Positions 35,101-45,599 are shown, counted from the stretch's first letter. The stretch: 64,000 nt of DNA from Arenicola marina (GCA_964019135.1 OZ025258.1:6901961-6965960), one strand, 5' to 3'. The notes: generated by a model not told the origin, from the letters alone. Program-made: numbers and translations.

Positions 35101-38100
35101 TCGCGTTATACTTAAATAAATCTATTAATTTATTAAATAGTCAGTTAAATCAGGCCTACATGGCGTCTTTTCTCGATGAACTGTTGGGAAGGCACTAGAC
35201 GCAGGCAGTTGACGATGTCCTCGATGGTCTCCTGGTCACAGTCAAACAGCATTCCGACGTCACGGACGTAGTTCCTGAACATGTAGGGGTTGGCGCGCAC
35301 GCTGTAGGCGGACACGGCCGACCCGCTCTGGGCGATCACACCGTGGAACAGACCTGCATACACACCACGCCAGGGCTTAACCTTTTATTGTAACTTACAT
35401 ATGACAGGCCGGGATCCAGGAATTTGAAAAGGGGGGGGGGGGGTCTACACTTGCGAGCGGGAGGGGTGGGGGCTTTCCTCTGAACAAAATTGCGACCGGG
35501 GGATCCACCAATTTTTTGACGACCGGAGGGGTTGAGTCAACGCCGCCTCAGATTGCGTTCTTCCTTAAAGGCGGGGGGAGGGGGGGGGGTGCACGCCTCA
35601 AATGGCCTAAATTTTGCCATGAGAAACGGCATTCTTCCTCCGAAAGAAGGGTAGGGGGGAGTGCGGACCCCTAGAGCCCCCGCCCCCCCCCCCCCTGGAT
35701 CCGCCCTTGTATATGAACATCAACGCAATAAGATGATAGAAATAGAGAAGTTGTTGCACCAACTTTGCTTTTAGAATCATTTACTAAACTACACACAGGT
35801 AGCCATAAACAAGATGAGGACTTTCGAAGATTCCTTCATTACACGTTGGTTGACTTTTATTCCCGTTTACTTACCGTTTGCCTTTGGTACCACCAGGAGG
35901 ATGCCGACACAGGCGCCACCTGCACTGTGGCCCAGGAGTGTCACGCGACCCGGATTGCCCCGGAAGGCCTCGATGTTGTCCCGGACCCACTGCAGGGCCG
36001 CCACCTGGTCCATCAGACCGTAGTTCCCGGTCACATTGCCGTCACCACTCGTCATGAAGCCTGGCAGGTCAAGGGTCAATATCATAAACACAGCCAAGGT
36101 CTACGGAGGTATATTTGCCTGTAGCCATGTGGGAAGCAAGCTTGGGGAGGAGGTGGGGGGGGGGGGCACTCACCCAGGGCGCCCAGTCTGTAGCTACGTG
36201 TGGGTGGTAAGGGATGGAGCGAGGGGGGGGGGACACTCACCCAGTGCCCCCACTCTGTAGCTATGTTTGGGTGGTAAGGGATGGAGCGACGGTGGGGCGA
36301 TGGTCGGGTGGGGGGGGGTACGTACCCAGGGCGGCCAGTCTGTAGCTACGTGTGGGTGGTAAGGGATGGAGCGAGGGGGGGGGGGACACTCACCCAGTGC
36401 CCCCACTCTGTAGCTATGTTTGGGTGGTAAGGGATGGAGCGACGGTGGGGCGATGGTCGGGTGGGGGGGGGGTACGTACCCAGGGCGGCCAGTCTGTAGC
36501 TACGTGTGGGTGGTAAGGGATGGAGCGAGGGGGGGGGGGGACACTCACCCAGTGCCCCCACTCTGTAGCTATGTTTGGGTGGTAAGGGATGGAGCGACGG
36601 TGGGGTGATGGTCGGGTGGGGGGGGGGGGTACGTACCGAGGGCGGCCAGTCTGTAGCTACGTGTGGATGGTAAGGGATGGAGCCAGGGTGAGGTGATGGG
36701 GGGGGGGGCACTCATCCAGGGCGCCCAGTCTGTAGCTATGTGTGGGTGGTAAGGGATGGAGCGACGGTGGGGCGATGGTCGGGTGGGGGGGGGGGGTACG
36801 TACCCAGGGCGGCCAGTCTGTAGCTACGTGTGGGTGGTGAGGGATGGAGCGAGGGTGGGGCGATAAGGGGGGTGGGGGTGGGGGAGCACTCACCCAAGGC
36901 CCAGGGTGCCCACTCTAGCTACGTGTGGGTGGTAAGGGATGGAGCAAGGGTGGGGCGATAAGGGGGTGGGGAGCGGGGGTACTCACCCAGGGCGTCCAGT
37001 CACCGCCATTTGAAAAAAGCGTTCGTTCCTGGACTCCTTAAAAACAAGGTTGGTTCCACTCTCACAGCAACGGGCACTCAGCTGCTTGTATGGCTTTAGT
37101 GACGCAAGGATGAGCGCCCTCTGGCGTGAGAGTTAGCGTTCAGTGGCACTAGCCTTGTTTTTGGTGAGTCCTGGAACAAGCCATATTTTTGAAATGGCGG
37201 CGAGTGGCAGAAGGTTTGTTTTGGTTGAAATTTGGTGGACTGATGAATTCGCAAGTAGCGCGTGGGGTCTTCAATCTTTGTGCGTAAGTACTCACCCAGG
37301 GCCCCCAGTCTGTAGTTGATGGTGACGACGACCACCCCGAACTGGGCGAGGACGGTGCCGTCATAGAGCTTGCCAGAGCCCACCTCGTAGGAGCCGCCAT
37401 GGATGTAGACCATGACTGGGTAGGTCTGGTCGGGCGCCGACTCCTGCAACGGCCACATCAGCTAGATGCACAGTCCCACATATGCATACCTCCATATAAT
37501 GTCGTATTCATCAACGCTATTTAACGCCACAAATATCGACCTAACGTTAGGTAGTTCATTTGGTCCCCCAAACAAATTGCACACAAAAGATGGATTTTCT
37601 ACATTAGGAAAGTGTCAGCTATATCAAAAATATTAATACATTAATACATTTGCTCACTGCGAGGCTACTCGAGGTGATTAGTAAAGCAAGTAACTAAAAT
37701 ACTAAAAAGGATTCCGGCGTTTCGACTTTCGGAATTAGCCGATCAAATTATCCTGGTACACAAGTGACTTGTCAGAGCAAGTCTCAAATCGACCGGGAGA
37801 CACAGACCTTGTGGAGGTGAAAGACGTCAAGATATAAATTATACGGTGCGGCAAAACAAACACGGTAGACGTTAAACATGTCTGAATGCCAATATACGAT
37901 AAAGAAATTTGGATGACAATACAAGTTGAGGCGATACACCCCTGGTAGAGACTAAAGAAGTCTGGATAACAACATACGTTGAGGCGATGCACCCCTGGTA
38001 GAGACTAAAGAAGTCTGGATAACAATATGCATTGAGGCGATACACACCTGGTAGGGGCTGAAGATGTTGAGGTTAAGACAGTCTTCATCCTGGTACTTGG

Positions 38101-41100
38101 TTTCGGTGCCCGGAGTAATGACGATCTGGGGACAAACCGCTCCGAACTGTCGAGCGTCCTTCGTGCTGCTCCACGGTTCCGGTGGCTGAGGAGGCTGGGA
38201 AGCGTAAGGAACATAAATGAAGTGAAATGCATTCACGGTTGCATGAGCGATCAGGCATATCGATGGTGGTCGGTAGACGTGTTAGTGTTGGCAGTAGTCA
38301 AGCTAATGTTGATGGTAAACGTGACTAAGGGTATGAGTTGCATTCAGTTAATAATAACTTCTATGGAGATAAGTTGTATTCATGTTGGTAAACCCTATGC
38401 GCTGATACATTTCGAGCCGCTGATATATTTCGAGCCGCTGATATACTCTATGCGCTGAACAGATATAGTCTGTGCGCTGATATACTCTTCGCGCTGATAA
38501 TCCTTGCGCTGATATACTCTTCGCGCTGATAATCCTTGCGCTGATATACTCTTTGCGCTGATATAAGCTATCCACTGATATCTTCCTGTCCGCTGATATA
38601 TTTCTGTCCGCCCTATATGGACGTTAATAACGACATGTGTAACATACAAACCGATAAGCTATTAAATGAGACATGTCTTATATTCTATACAAGTGTTTCA
38701 ACCCAAATCGTCATACTGACGAAAACGTCAGATCACACGGCCTGCACCATCTAGGAGCAAATGTTCAGTTTATGCTCGATCGCCTTGTCGTGAGCGCACG
38801 CATGGCTCGAGCACGGATCAGAACTCCAATGCCGCCAGAGCTACAACTTATTCTCTATTGACGGGGGCAGTGAATACATGAGGCAGTAACACTTCAGTTT
38901 CAGATATGTAGAAGTGCTTTCATAAGCGACAGCATATGGGGTATTGCTCTCCTCCCCCCTCACCTGCCCGCCCGGTCTATCACCCAGCACCTTCTATTTC
39001 CCTATTTTCCTTTATCCTAATTGGTAAGTTACATTCAGTCGTCCAGTCAAACTAAAGGTTTCGGGCAGACGTTGTGTCGTTGCCTGGCGGCGTCGCGCAT
39101 CTCGGCCTCCAATAGGCCATAATTGTTAATCAATCACTACATCTGTAGCCCCTAAATGGCCCCTCCCCGTCTCCTCACGCCGGGCTGTGTAATTGTTTAC
39201 TTAATACGCAATTAAAGCCCGTACATACGTATATATCTACTACGTTGATATCACACTACCAGGATGAGGTATTTGCTACATTGACAAGTATTGTGTTCCA
39301 TGGAGCGACGAAGGGCGCAAAAAATCTGCCGATTAGGATACATTACAGCCGGTGACACATCCCGCGGTCCGGCATAGGGCACAGCTCCGGAAATTAATCC
39401 CCATCGTGAACTCTCTCACGCCCAATAGGTCATCGACCCCCTCACAAAGCGTGTTTTTTAATACCATATTGATTAACTAACACCAATGGCGGATCCAGGA
39501 GTGCATTTTACGATAGGGGTTGATGGAGGTGGGTTGAGAGGGGGGGCGGGGGTATTGGGGGGAGGGGGGACGGGTATTATTTGCACAATTGTACGGATGG
39601 GGTTTATGCAAGGCTCCTCACAAGCCCCCCGCCCCCCCCCCCGGTCGCGGGGGTCACCAAGGGGATGGGGCCCATAACGAGAGGCATGGCTATTCTTCAT
39701 AATCTGAGAGCCGAAGAGGGGAGGGCGTTCAATGAGTCTGGTCCTGGCCACCTCCCGGCAATATAATACCATCTGCATTGAACAACACAATCGTGGTGGC
39801 AGTTTTATGCAGGGCGGCACCCACACTATCTCTTGATAGCTCTGTTCGTTAATGTGGAGCACAACTAAAAGTTAAAAAAATGAGCAGATCGGTTTGCCCT
39901 ACACCAGGATACTATCATATAGGATTTCTCTGCGCTGGTTAATCTGCGGTTGGATAAAACGTTGTTCCTATCGTCAGTCAAGTCTACGCAACGTGATTTG
40001 AAGTAAAACGATTTCGGGAGGGGTGTCACGTGACACCAGGGTGAGTGGCGTCAGCGCAGAGATAACCTGAGATGGGCGTCGGCAGAATCTGCGTATCCTC
40101 TTGTATGACCTACTTATTTACAATTCGTTGATGTATCAGCTGGATAGATACCGAACTGATAAAGTTCAGTTGTAAGATGCAGGAATTGTCAAAGGGGAAA
40201 TCGGAAGGGAGAATGAGGGGAGTGATTAATGTCATAGACAACGTTTTAACTGCTATTTGATGCCAACGCCACAAAGCTTCCTGTGATAAGAAGCTGTTCT
40301 TTGGGTCAGACAAATGCCAGGCCACCGGGTCGATGGTCTAAATAGAGGGTCGATCGGTGTACCACAATAGGTTGTGGTAAGTTAAGAGGGAGGTAAGGTA
40401 AGAGGGAGGCGATCCATGATAGATGGATTAATTGATGGATTGGTGATTTACGCCCCCCTTGGGCCCACATGAGATGGAAGGAGCAAAGGAACCTATGGGG
40501 ATAATTAGGAGAATAACAAGGTATCAATGCAGTTTCAAAATCAGTTCTTCTGAGAATCTTTTGCACATGAAATTGTACCATCCCATTCTAATTGTCCGTC
40601 TGCAATCAGATGGACTATCCATTATCTATTATTCTCATGCCAGGTTTAGACATAATTATAGATCACGGGCTTATGTCTCTCCGAACATGTCTATTCAAGA
40701 CGCCTACTGAAAGTCCACCGGTGTCCAAGTATATGCCATTAAATACAGTTTGTTTGGGAATGCAAAATATAGAAAGAGAATCCGACTACATAATTAGTTC
40801 GTTCATTACTGAGGTAAACTTATGGTTTCTATAAATGATCTCAGACACGGCCTGGTGCGAAGACATTTGGTCGTTCATAATGCGGGTCAATATGGACATC
40901 GCAAGTATAACGATGCCATAGAAATTCTTATGGCTTATAGGCTAGTCTATTCTATACCATGCTGCGCAGTACATACCTGAAATCGGAGCGCTCCAACAGG
41001 TGGTCTGGCGAAGGGGATGCCGTAAAACTGATCTACAATGTCCGTAACTTTGCCTGAAGTAAATATGTGTGTATTCACTGAAGAGTTCGACAACTTGCTA

Positions 41101-41314
41101 TGCTGGTAAAAGTGATTGAGCCATCGGCATAACATTGGTTATGTCTTAGATATAGCATTGAAATAGGCTGGCGGTACTTACCAGCGCCTAACTCGTAGGA
41201 TTCAACAGCACGCTTCCCCCTGACGTCACCATAATGTGTGCGCACTATGATATCATCAACTATGGTTGTCCTGACATAGTGAAGGAGGGCCAGGCATCCC
41301 AGCAGATAGTTCAT
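31730..41314 (-). CDS. Gene B: neuroligin-like transmembrane carboxylesterase, 10 exons, 610 residues
   Basis: The coding join on the minus strand is 41314-41182, 41053-40977, 38194-38048, 37443-37296, 36060-35875, 35353-35160, 34816-34675, 34033-33873, 32612-32353 and 32114-31730 (1833 nt). All introns are GT..AG and phases agree. The protein has a short hydrophobic N terminus (weak signal peptide), then an alpha/beta-hydrolase domain: [27 protein letters not shown] (oxyanion hole), [24 protein letters not shown] and GHSAGG with nucleophile S214. E341 is in QDEFG and H433 in [12 protein letters not shown]. Disulfide pairs C91-C109 and C269-C280 are present; the third cholinesterase pair is absent on both sides. 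The choline-site Trp is lacking. One membrane helix (about 563-587) is followed by a basic stop and a tail ending PTLV, a class I PDZ-type ligand. The sequence signatures resemble neuroligins, but vertebrate neuroligins lack the nucleophile. The substrate or partner is unknown. Confidence 0.9.
32308..32373 (-). repeat. 33-bp tandem duplication across the exon 9 donor
   Basis: 32308-32340 and 32341-32373 are direct copies with one mismatch. Each contains AAGTACAG followed by GTCAGT on the gene strand, so exon 9 has two identical potential donors. Use of the distal donor (after 32320) would add 33 nt with an in-frame TAA. Confidence 0.95.
32353..32612 (-). CDS. Gene B exon 9 (catalytic histidine)
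   Basis: Residues 397-482 plus two bases. Contains [20 protein letters not shown] and VFGAPYSG; H433 matches the HxxExxxVFG histidine of the family. It ends TLWTNFAKY. Acceptor TATCACAG. The donor GTCAGT lies inside a 33-bp tandem duplication. Confidence 0.94.
32637..33765 (-). repeat. 54-bp intronic array derived from a tRNA/SINE 5' half, about 21 copies
   Basis: On the minus strand each unit contains TCCCTGGTGTAGTGGTTAGC, then GCACTAGACCGCAGA and AGGTCCTGGGGGCC. This matches the 5' half (A box and anticodon arm) of the SINE head at 57722-57797, stopping at the start of the B box. The array fills most of intron 8 and begins about 25 bp from the exon 9 acceptor. The B box is absent. Confidence 0.93.
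33873..34033 (-). CDS. Gene B exon 8
   Basis: Residues 343-396. Encodes [20 protein letters not shown] and [18 protein letters not shown]; the YTDW motif is conserved in this fold. Acceptor GCATCCAG, donor GTAAGT. Confidence 0.92.
34180..34235. repeat. Hairpin with 21-bp arms in intron 7
   Basis: 34180-34200 (ACCCCGCTATTAAGACCACT and T) and 34215-34235 are inverted copies with two mismatches around a 14-base loop. Likely a short palindromic transposon remnant. Confidence 0.8.
34675..34816 (-). CDS. Gene B exon 7 (catalytic glutamate)
   Basis: Residues 296-342 plus one base. Begins [17 protein letters not shown] and ends [14 protein letters not shown]341 is the predicted acid of the triad, in a DEFG context like that of mammalian carboxylesterases. 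Acceptor GTCACAG, donor GTCAGT. Confidence 0.92.
35160..35353 (-). CDS. Gene B exon 6
   Basis: Residues 231-295. [14 protein letters not shown] is the conserved segment after the elbow. [17 protein letters not shown] carries the second disulfide pair (C269, C280). Acceptor TATGCAG, donor GTAGGC. Confidence 0.94.
35412..35702. mobile_element. G-rich fold-back element candidate in intron 5
   Basis: GGATCCAGG at 35412-35420 and its inverse CCTGGATCC at 35694-35702 bound a block with long G runs and a terminal C run. A related end, GGCGGATCCAGGA, starts at 39487 in intron 2. The transposon assignment is inference from the inverted ends only. Confidence 0.45.
35875..36060 (-). CDS. Gene B exon 5 (catalytic serine)
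   Basis: Residues 169-230. Contains [14 protein letters not shown], then [15 protein letters not shown] with the GxSxG nucleophile elbow (S214). N177-V-T is a glycosylation sequon. Acceptor CCTGCCAG, donor GTAAGT. Confidence 0.96.
36150..37002 (-). repeat. Intron 4 array of exon 4 end plus donor copies
   Basis: About eleven units of roughly 70-90 bp, many paired into dimers of about 155 bp. On the gene strand most units read CTACAGACTGGSCGCCCTGG followed by GTGAGT or GTACGT. This copies the end of exon 4 and its donor (37296 and below). A C-rich segment and (ACG)TAGCTACAG precede each. The last copy is cut by a MITE at 37003. Confidence 0.85.
37003..37200. mobile_element. Fold-back MITE (about 198 bp) in intron 4
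   Basis: The ends CCGCCATTTGAAAAA and, inverted, CCGCCATTTCAAAAA begin arms that match over about 48 bp (AAAAACAAGG on both) and, with a 10-bp gap, further inward (CCACT..CTCAC). The target duplication is unclear. The open frames across it are spurious. Confidence 0.7.
37296..37443 (-). CDS. Gene B exon 4 (oxyanion hole)
   Basis: Residues 120-168 plus one base. Contains [17 protein letters not shown] and [14 protein letters not shown]. Donor GTGAGT. The last ~20 exon bases and the donor are repeated many times in intron 4. Confidence 0.95.
37865..38074 (-). repeat. 53-bp array spanning the exon 3 donor
   Basis: TTGAGGCGAT recurs at 37926, 37979 and 38032 on the plus strand, a 53-bp period, with an older degenerate copy below. 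On the gene strand the intronic units carry a degenerate copy of the exon end, CTCTACCAG, followed by GGGTG where the real donor has GTGTG. Confidence 0.85.
38048..38194 (-). CDS. Gene B exon 3 (omega loop)
   Basis: Residues 71-119, 147 bp, phase 0/0. Contains PPEPW, C91 and the DEDC109LNLNI signature. Strong acceptor (CTTACGCTTCCCAG), donor GTGTGT. The exon's last ~25 bases are copied into the downstream intron array. Confidence 0.95.
38395..38610. repeat. Imperfect GCGCTGATATACTCTT repeat in intron 2
   Basis: GCTGATAT/GCTGATAA words followed by ACTCTTCGC or CCTTGC recur about every 15-20 bases. A decayed short-period array. Confidence 0.8.
38611..40976. other. Intron 2 of gene B; repeats only
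   Basis: No exon recognised. Holds GGCGGATCCAGGA at 39487 followed by a G-rich block (39530-39680), similar to the intron 5 element. Confidence 0.5.
40977..41053 (-). CDS. Gene B exon 2
   Basis: Residues 45-70. It encodes [20 protein letters not shown], the hallmark GIPFAxPPxGxLRF segment of type-B carboxylesterases. Acceptor ACTTCAG, donor GTATGT. The join to exon 3 gives [11 protein letters not shown], the expected continuation. Confidence 0.92.
41182..41314 (-). CDS. Gene B exon 1 (start codon, N terminus)
   Basis: Residues 1-44 plus one base. It begins [13 protein letters not shown] and contains [19 protein letters not shown], the first beta strand region. The ATG has G at -3. A CTTCTCAG acceptor-like site lies about 30 bases upstream, so a further 5' UTR exon is possible. 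Donor GTAAGT. Confidence 0.75.
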
Positions 41315-43450
41315 TTCAAAAGTGGTCCTTGCGGCTCTGAGAAGGAATTGATTACACAGGTATAAATATCAACGATGATACCACGAATCACGAATAATTT
41401 TCCATTCACAAAAGATTATATATGCATAAACTATGTAAACCCGTTTTACCAATTCCTCCACCGCCACGTCACAACGGAAATACATTGCTCCGTCTATTCC
41501 ATATCATTTGGGTCTGTGGAGTTTGACTGCGTAAAATACGTCACCGTTTTTCTTAAGAAAGTAACACCCACAAGTAAACAAAATGTGTTTATTGGGAATA
41601 GCTCGCCACACCCGTAGTTTCCAGCTCTCGTCTCCAAGATATTTCGTGATACGGTGGTTTCAGGATTCCATTGTTATCGCAAGAAGATGCAAAAAGGGAG
41701 TCACCTTTAGCTTGGTTGACAAAACTACAATACGACACCGGATACATTTATAAACAAGATATCTCGAATTAACACAAATATCAGAAACGTTTCTTGCTGT
41801 TACTTGAGAAAGTGGTGGTAGCTGAGGCAAGCGAACTAAATACACCACCGCCAGTGTGCCATATACTACTATTTTATAATGGGTTACTGATTTGTGTGAC
41901 GGTTCTGTCATGAAGCGAATCCGGTTCCCGGTTGACGGAAAGCTTATGGTTAACCTATTTTGTCGTGATGTCGGTGGATGTCAGTGGCTTTGCCCCCCCC
42001 CCCCCATCCAAGCAAATAATAATTGGCACTAAATGAGTAATTCGCATGAAACGGCGTCTCAGTAATATTGCCCCAATAGCTGCATGCTCTTTGGTTTTAG
42101 TTAAAAGTCATGCCATTAAGATTTGACTCATTAGGGTTTCCGTACCATTTTCAGTGTCTATCGGTAAAAATGGCACTACTTTCGATTGAGTGATTTCTTA
42201 ATCTTTAAAATTTCCGCAGGATTTTCCGCTTGAGATGAAACAGCCTACCATTACTGAAAACATCCATTCCATCAATGTTTTAATTCAACATGTCTCACAA
42301 ACTAGATAATCATTTTTGCCCGTTACACGTCCCACGATTGAAGCAATCCCAGCTATAAATAACGCCATCTCCCTCGAGTAACAACACCAGCACCCGGTCT
42401 GTCCAACACCAACACCAACAGCTAATTTGGTGCGCCAGATAATCTTCTTTGGTAAAATTTACTGACGTTGATAACACTAAAATGAAAGAAGCGCAACGTG
42501 AGTACCGTTTTCTTCAGTCCGCCAGAAAACAGCCACAACCCCGATCACAGTGCAGTCATTAATCTGATTATCAGCAAAGATGGGTGAGGATGGTAGACCG
42601 CACATATTTAGACGAAGAGAGGTCAGCGTGGCAAGCCAAGTGGAGGAAACCAAAAAACGATGTAAAACAAGGTCAAAATTGCCTTCGATGTTGCTCGGAC
42701 ACGGGTGCAGTCACTTCTTCTGCTAGCTATTCCACGTTGTCCCGGCAACCCACCATATCTCTCCGACCTATGCCGCCATCCAGGACCCCGCTTCAGAGCA
42801 GGGCAAGACAACCCTGGATTGTGATTGATAACGTGAAAAAAACACAAGCCAATCATCCGAGGAAACGGATAGACCGATGAATGTGTTTTACGTTTCCTGC
42901 GAATGCGCCCCCCGTCGATAAATTGCCCAAATGTGAAGTTTAACATCCAAAAAGAAGGAAGATTGCATGTTATATTTTTCAGAAGGACGTAAATGAACCC
43001 ATTGGACGCTTCTCTTTGTTTTCGTATTTCTCGGAGAGCATGGGAAATCGATACGCTTCACTTAAGACCCAACAGCGGTGGATTTCTCCAGCAGACTTCG
43101 GCCTGGAGTCTGATTGTGCTTTATATTCAAGCAAACGATATAAGTAATCCCACATCTAATTTCACAAGTCATCGTGGCTTAGTCTTAATTGCCTAATGTA
43201 TCATTTGATGATACTAATACATGTGCCTAGTATATCAGGCCATATGTCCCTTCCATTATACTTACGTTATCTGTCCAGTGACGAGTTGCCGTTTCAGGTC
43301 ATTTTTTAGCACACCGAGGTCGAATATAACCGAATAAGTTTATCTCCAGTTATTAGTTGGCGTTATGGGCCATTTTTCGACGCTTTGCTAATTGATATGC
43401 TCATAGTTTACCATAACGCGTAAATATCCAACTGTGCACGGATTATAGGT
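41315..43450. other. Upstream flank of gene B; nothing supported
   Basis: Expected to hold the gene B 5' UTR and promoter. No TATA or other promoter element could be assigned. The open frame at 42584-42880 is unrecognised. Confidence 0.4.
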
Positions 43451-43454
43451 CATG

Positions 43455-45580
43455 AGGCGTAAACAATGATGCGGCAGGCCATGAGATTGCAGGCTATGAG
43501 GTTTCAGGCAATGAGGTTGCAGGCCATCAGTTTGCGGGCCGTGAGATTGCGGGCCATGAGGTTGCAGGCCATGAGGTTGCAGGCCATGAGGTTGCAGGCC
43601 ATTAGGTTGCAGGCCATGAGGCTGCAGGCCACGAGATTGCAGGCCATGAGGTTCGAGGCCATGAGGTTGCAGACCATGAGGTTGCAGGCCATGAGGTTGC
43701 AGACCATGAGGTTGCAGACCATGAGGTTGCAGGCCATGAGGTTGCAGGCCATGGGGTTGCAGGCCATGAGGTTGCAGGCCATGAGGCTGCAGGCCATGAG
43801 ATTGCAGGCCATAAGGTTCGAGGCCATGAGGTTGCAGGCCATGAGGTTGCAGACCATGAGGTTGCAGGCCATGAGGTTGCAGGCCATGAGGTTGCAGGCC
43901 ATGAGGCTGCAGGCCATGAGGCTGCAGGCCACGAGATTGTAGGCCATGAGGTTCCAGGCCATGAGGTTGCAGACCATGAGGTTGCAGGCCATGAGGTTGC
44001 AGACCATGAGGTTGCAGGCCATGAGGTTGCAGGCCATGAGGTTGCAGGCCATGAGGTTGCAAGCCATGAGGTTGTAGGCCATGAGGTTGCAGACCATGAG
44101 GTTGCAGGCCATGAGGTTGCAGGCCATGAGGTTGCAGGCCATGAGATTACAGGCCATGAGGTTGCAGACCATGAGGTTGCAGGCCATGAGGTTGCAGACC
44201 ATGAGGTTGCAGGCCATGAGGTTGCAGACCATGAGGTTGCAGACCATGAGGTTGCAGGCCATGAGGTTGCAGGCCATGGGGTTGCAGGCCATGAGGTTGC
44301 AGGCCATGAGGTTGCAGGCCATGAGGCTGCAGGCCATGAGATTGCAGGCCATAAGGTTCGAGGCCATGAGGTTGCAGGCCATGAGGTTGCAGGCCATGAG
44401 GTTGCAGGCCATGAGGTTGCAGGCCATGAGGTTGCAGGCCATGAGGCTGCAGGCCACGAGATTGTAGGCCATGAGGTTCGAGGCCATGAGGTTGCAGACC
44501 ATGAGGTTGCAGGCCATGAGGTTGCAGACCATGAGGTTGCAGGCCATGAGGTTGCAGGCCATGAGGTTGCAGTCCATGAGGTTGCAAGCCATGAGGTTGT
44601 AGGCCATGAGGTTGCAGACCATGAGGTTGCAGGCCATGAGGTTGCAGGCCATGAGATTGCAGGCCATGAGATTGCAGGCCATGAGATTACAGGCCATGAG
44701 GTTGCAGACCATGAGGTTGCAGGCCATGAGATTCGAGGCCATGAGGTTGCAGGCCATGAGGTTGCAGGCCATAGGATTGCAGAGCATAAGGTTGCAGGCC
44801 GTGAAGTTGCAGGCCATGAGGTTGCAGGCCATGAGGTTGCAGGCCATGAGGTTGCAGGCCATGAGGTTGCAGGCCATGAGGTTGCAAGCCATGAGGTTGT
44901 AGGCCATGAGGTTGTAGGCCATGAGGTTGCAGACCATGAGGTTGCAGGCCATGAAGTTGCAGGCCATGAGATTGCAGGCCATGAGATTACAGGCCATGAG
45001 GTTGCAGACCATGAGGTTGCAGGCCATGAGGTTGCAGGCCATGAGGTTCGAGGCCATGAGGTTGCAGGCCATGAGGTTGCAGGCCATAGGATTGCAGAGC
45101 ATAAGGTTGCAGGCCGTGAAGTTGCAGGCCATGAAATTGCAGGCCATAAGGTTGCAGACCATGAGGTTGCAAGCCATGAGGTTGCAGACCATGAGGTTGC
45201 AGGCCATGAGGTTGCAGGCCATGAGGTTGCAGGCCATGAGGTTGCAGGCCATGAGGTTGCAGGCCATAAAGTTGCAGGCCATGAGGTTGCAGGCCATGAG
45301 GTTGCAGGCCATGAAGTTGCATGCCATGAGGTTGCAGGCCATGAGGTTGCAGGCCATGAGGTTGCAGGCCATGAGGTTGCAGGCCATGAAGTTGCAGGCC
45401 ATGAAGTTGCAAGCCATGAAGTTGCAGGCCATGAGGTTGCAGGCCATGACGTTGCAGGCCATGAGGTTGCAGGCCATGAGGTTGCAGACCATGACGTTGT
45501 GGGCCATGAGGTTGCAGACCATGAGGTTGCAAGCCATGAGGTTGCAGGCTATAAGGTTGCAGGCCGTGAGGTTGCAGTTC
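43455..45580. repeat. 15-bp minisatellite, about 141 copies
   Basis: The unit ATGAGGTTGCAGGCC and close variants. Because 15 is a multiple of three, it is open in several frames: LMACN-type, GLQPH-type and, on plus, MRLQA-type repeats. Blocks recur at about 540 bp (36 units), for example the CATAAGGTTCGAGG marker near 43810 and 44350. No protein context; treated as non-coding. Confidence 0.95.
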
Positions 45581-45599
45581 CCTAGTTCTGACATTCCTT

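Noticed and set aside
37096..37458. Continuous 120-codon ORF extending exon 4 past 37296
   Set aside because: The extension beyond the GTGAGT donor runs into intron and the fold-back MITE, and the homologous next exon is at 36060 with matching phase.
42584..42880. 98-codon ORF upstream of gene B
   Set aside because: No recognisable family, no splice context, and overlapping frames on the other strand.
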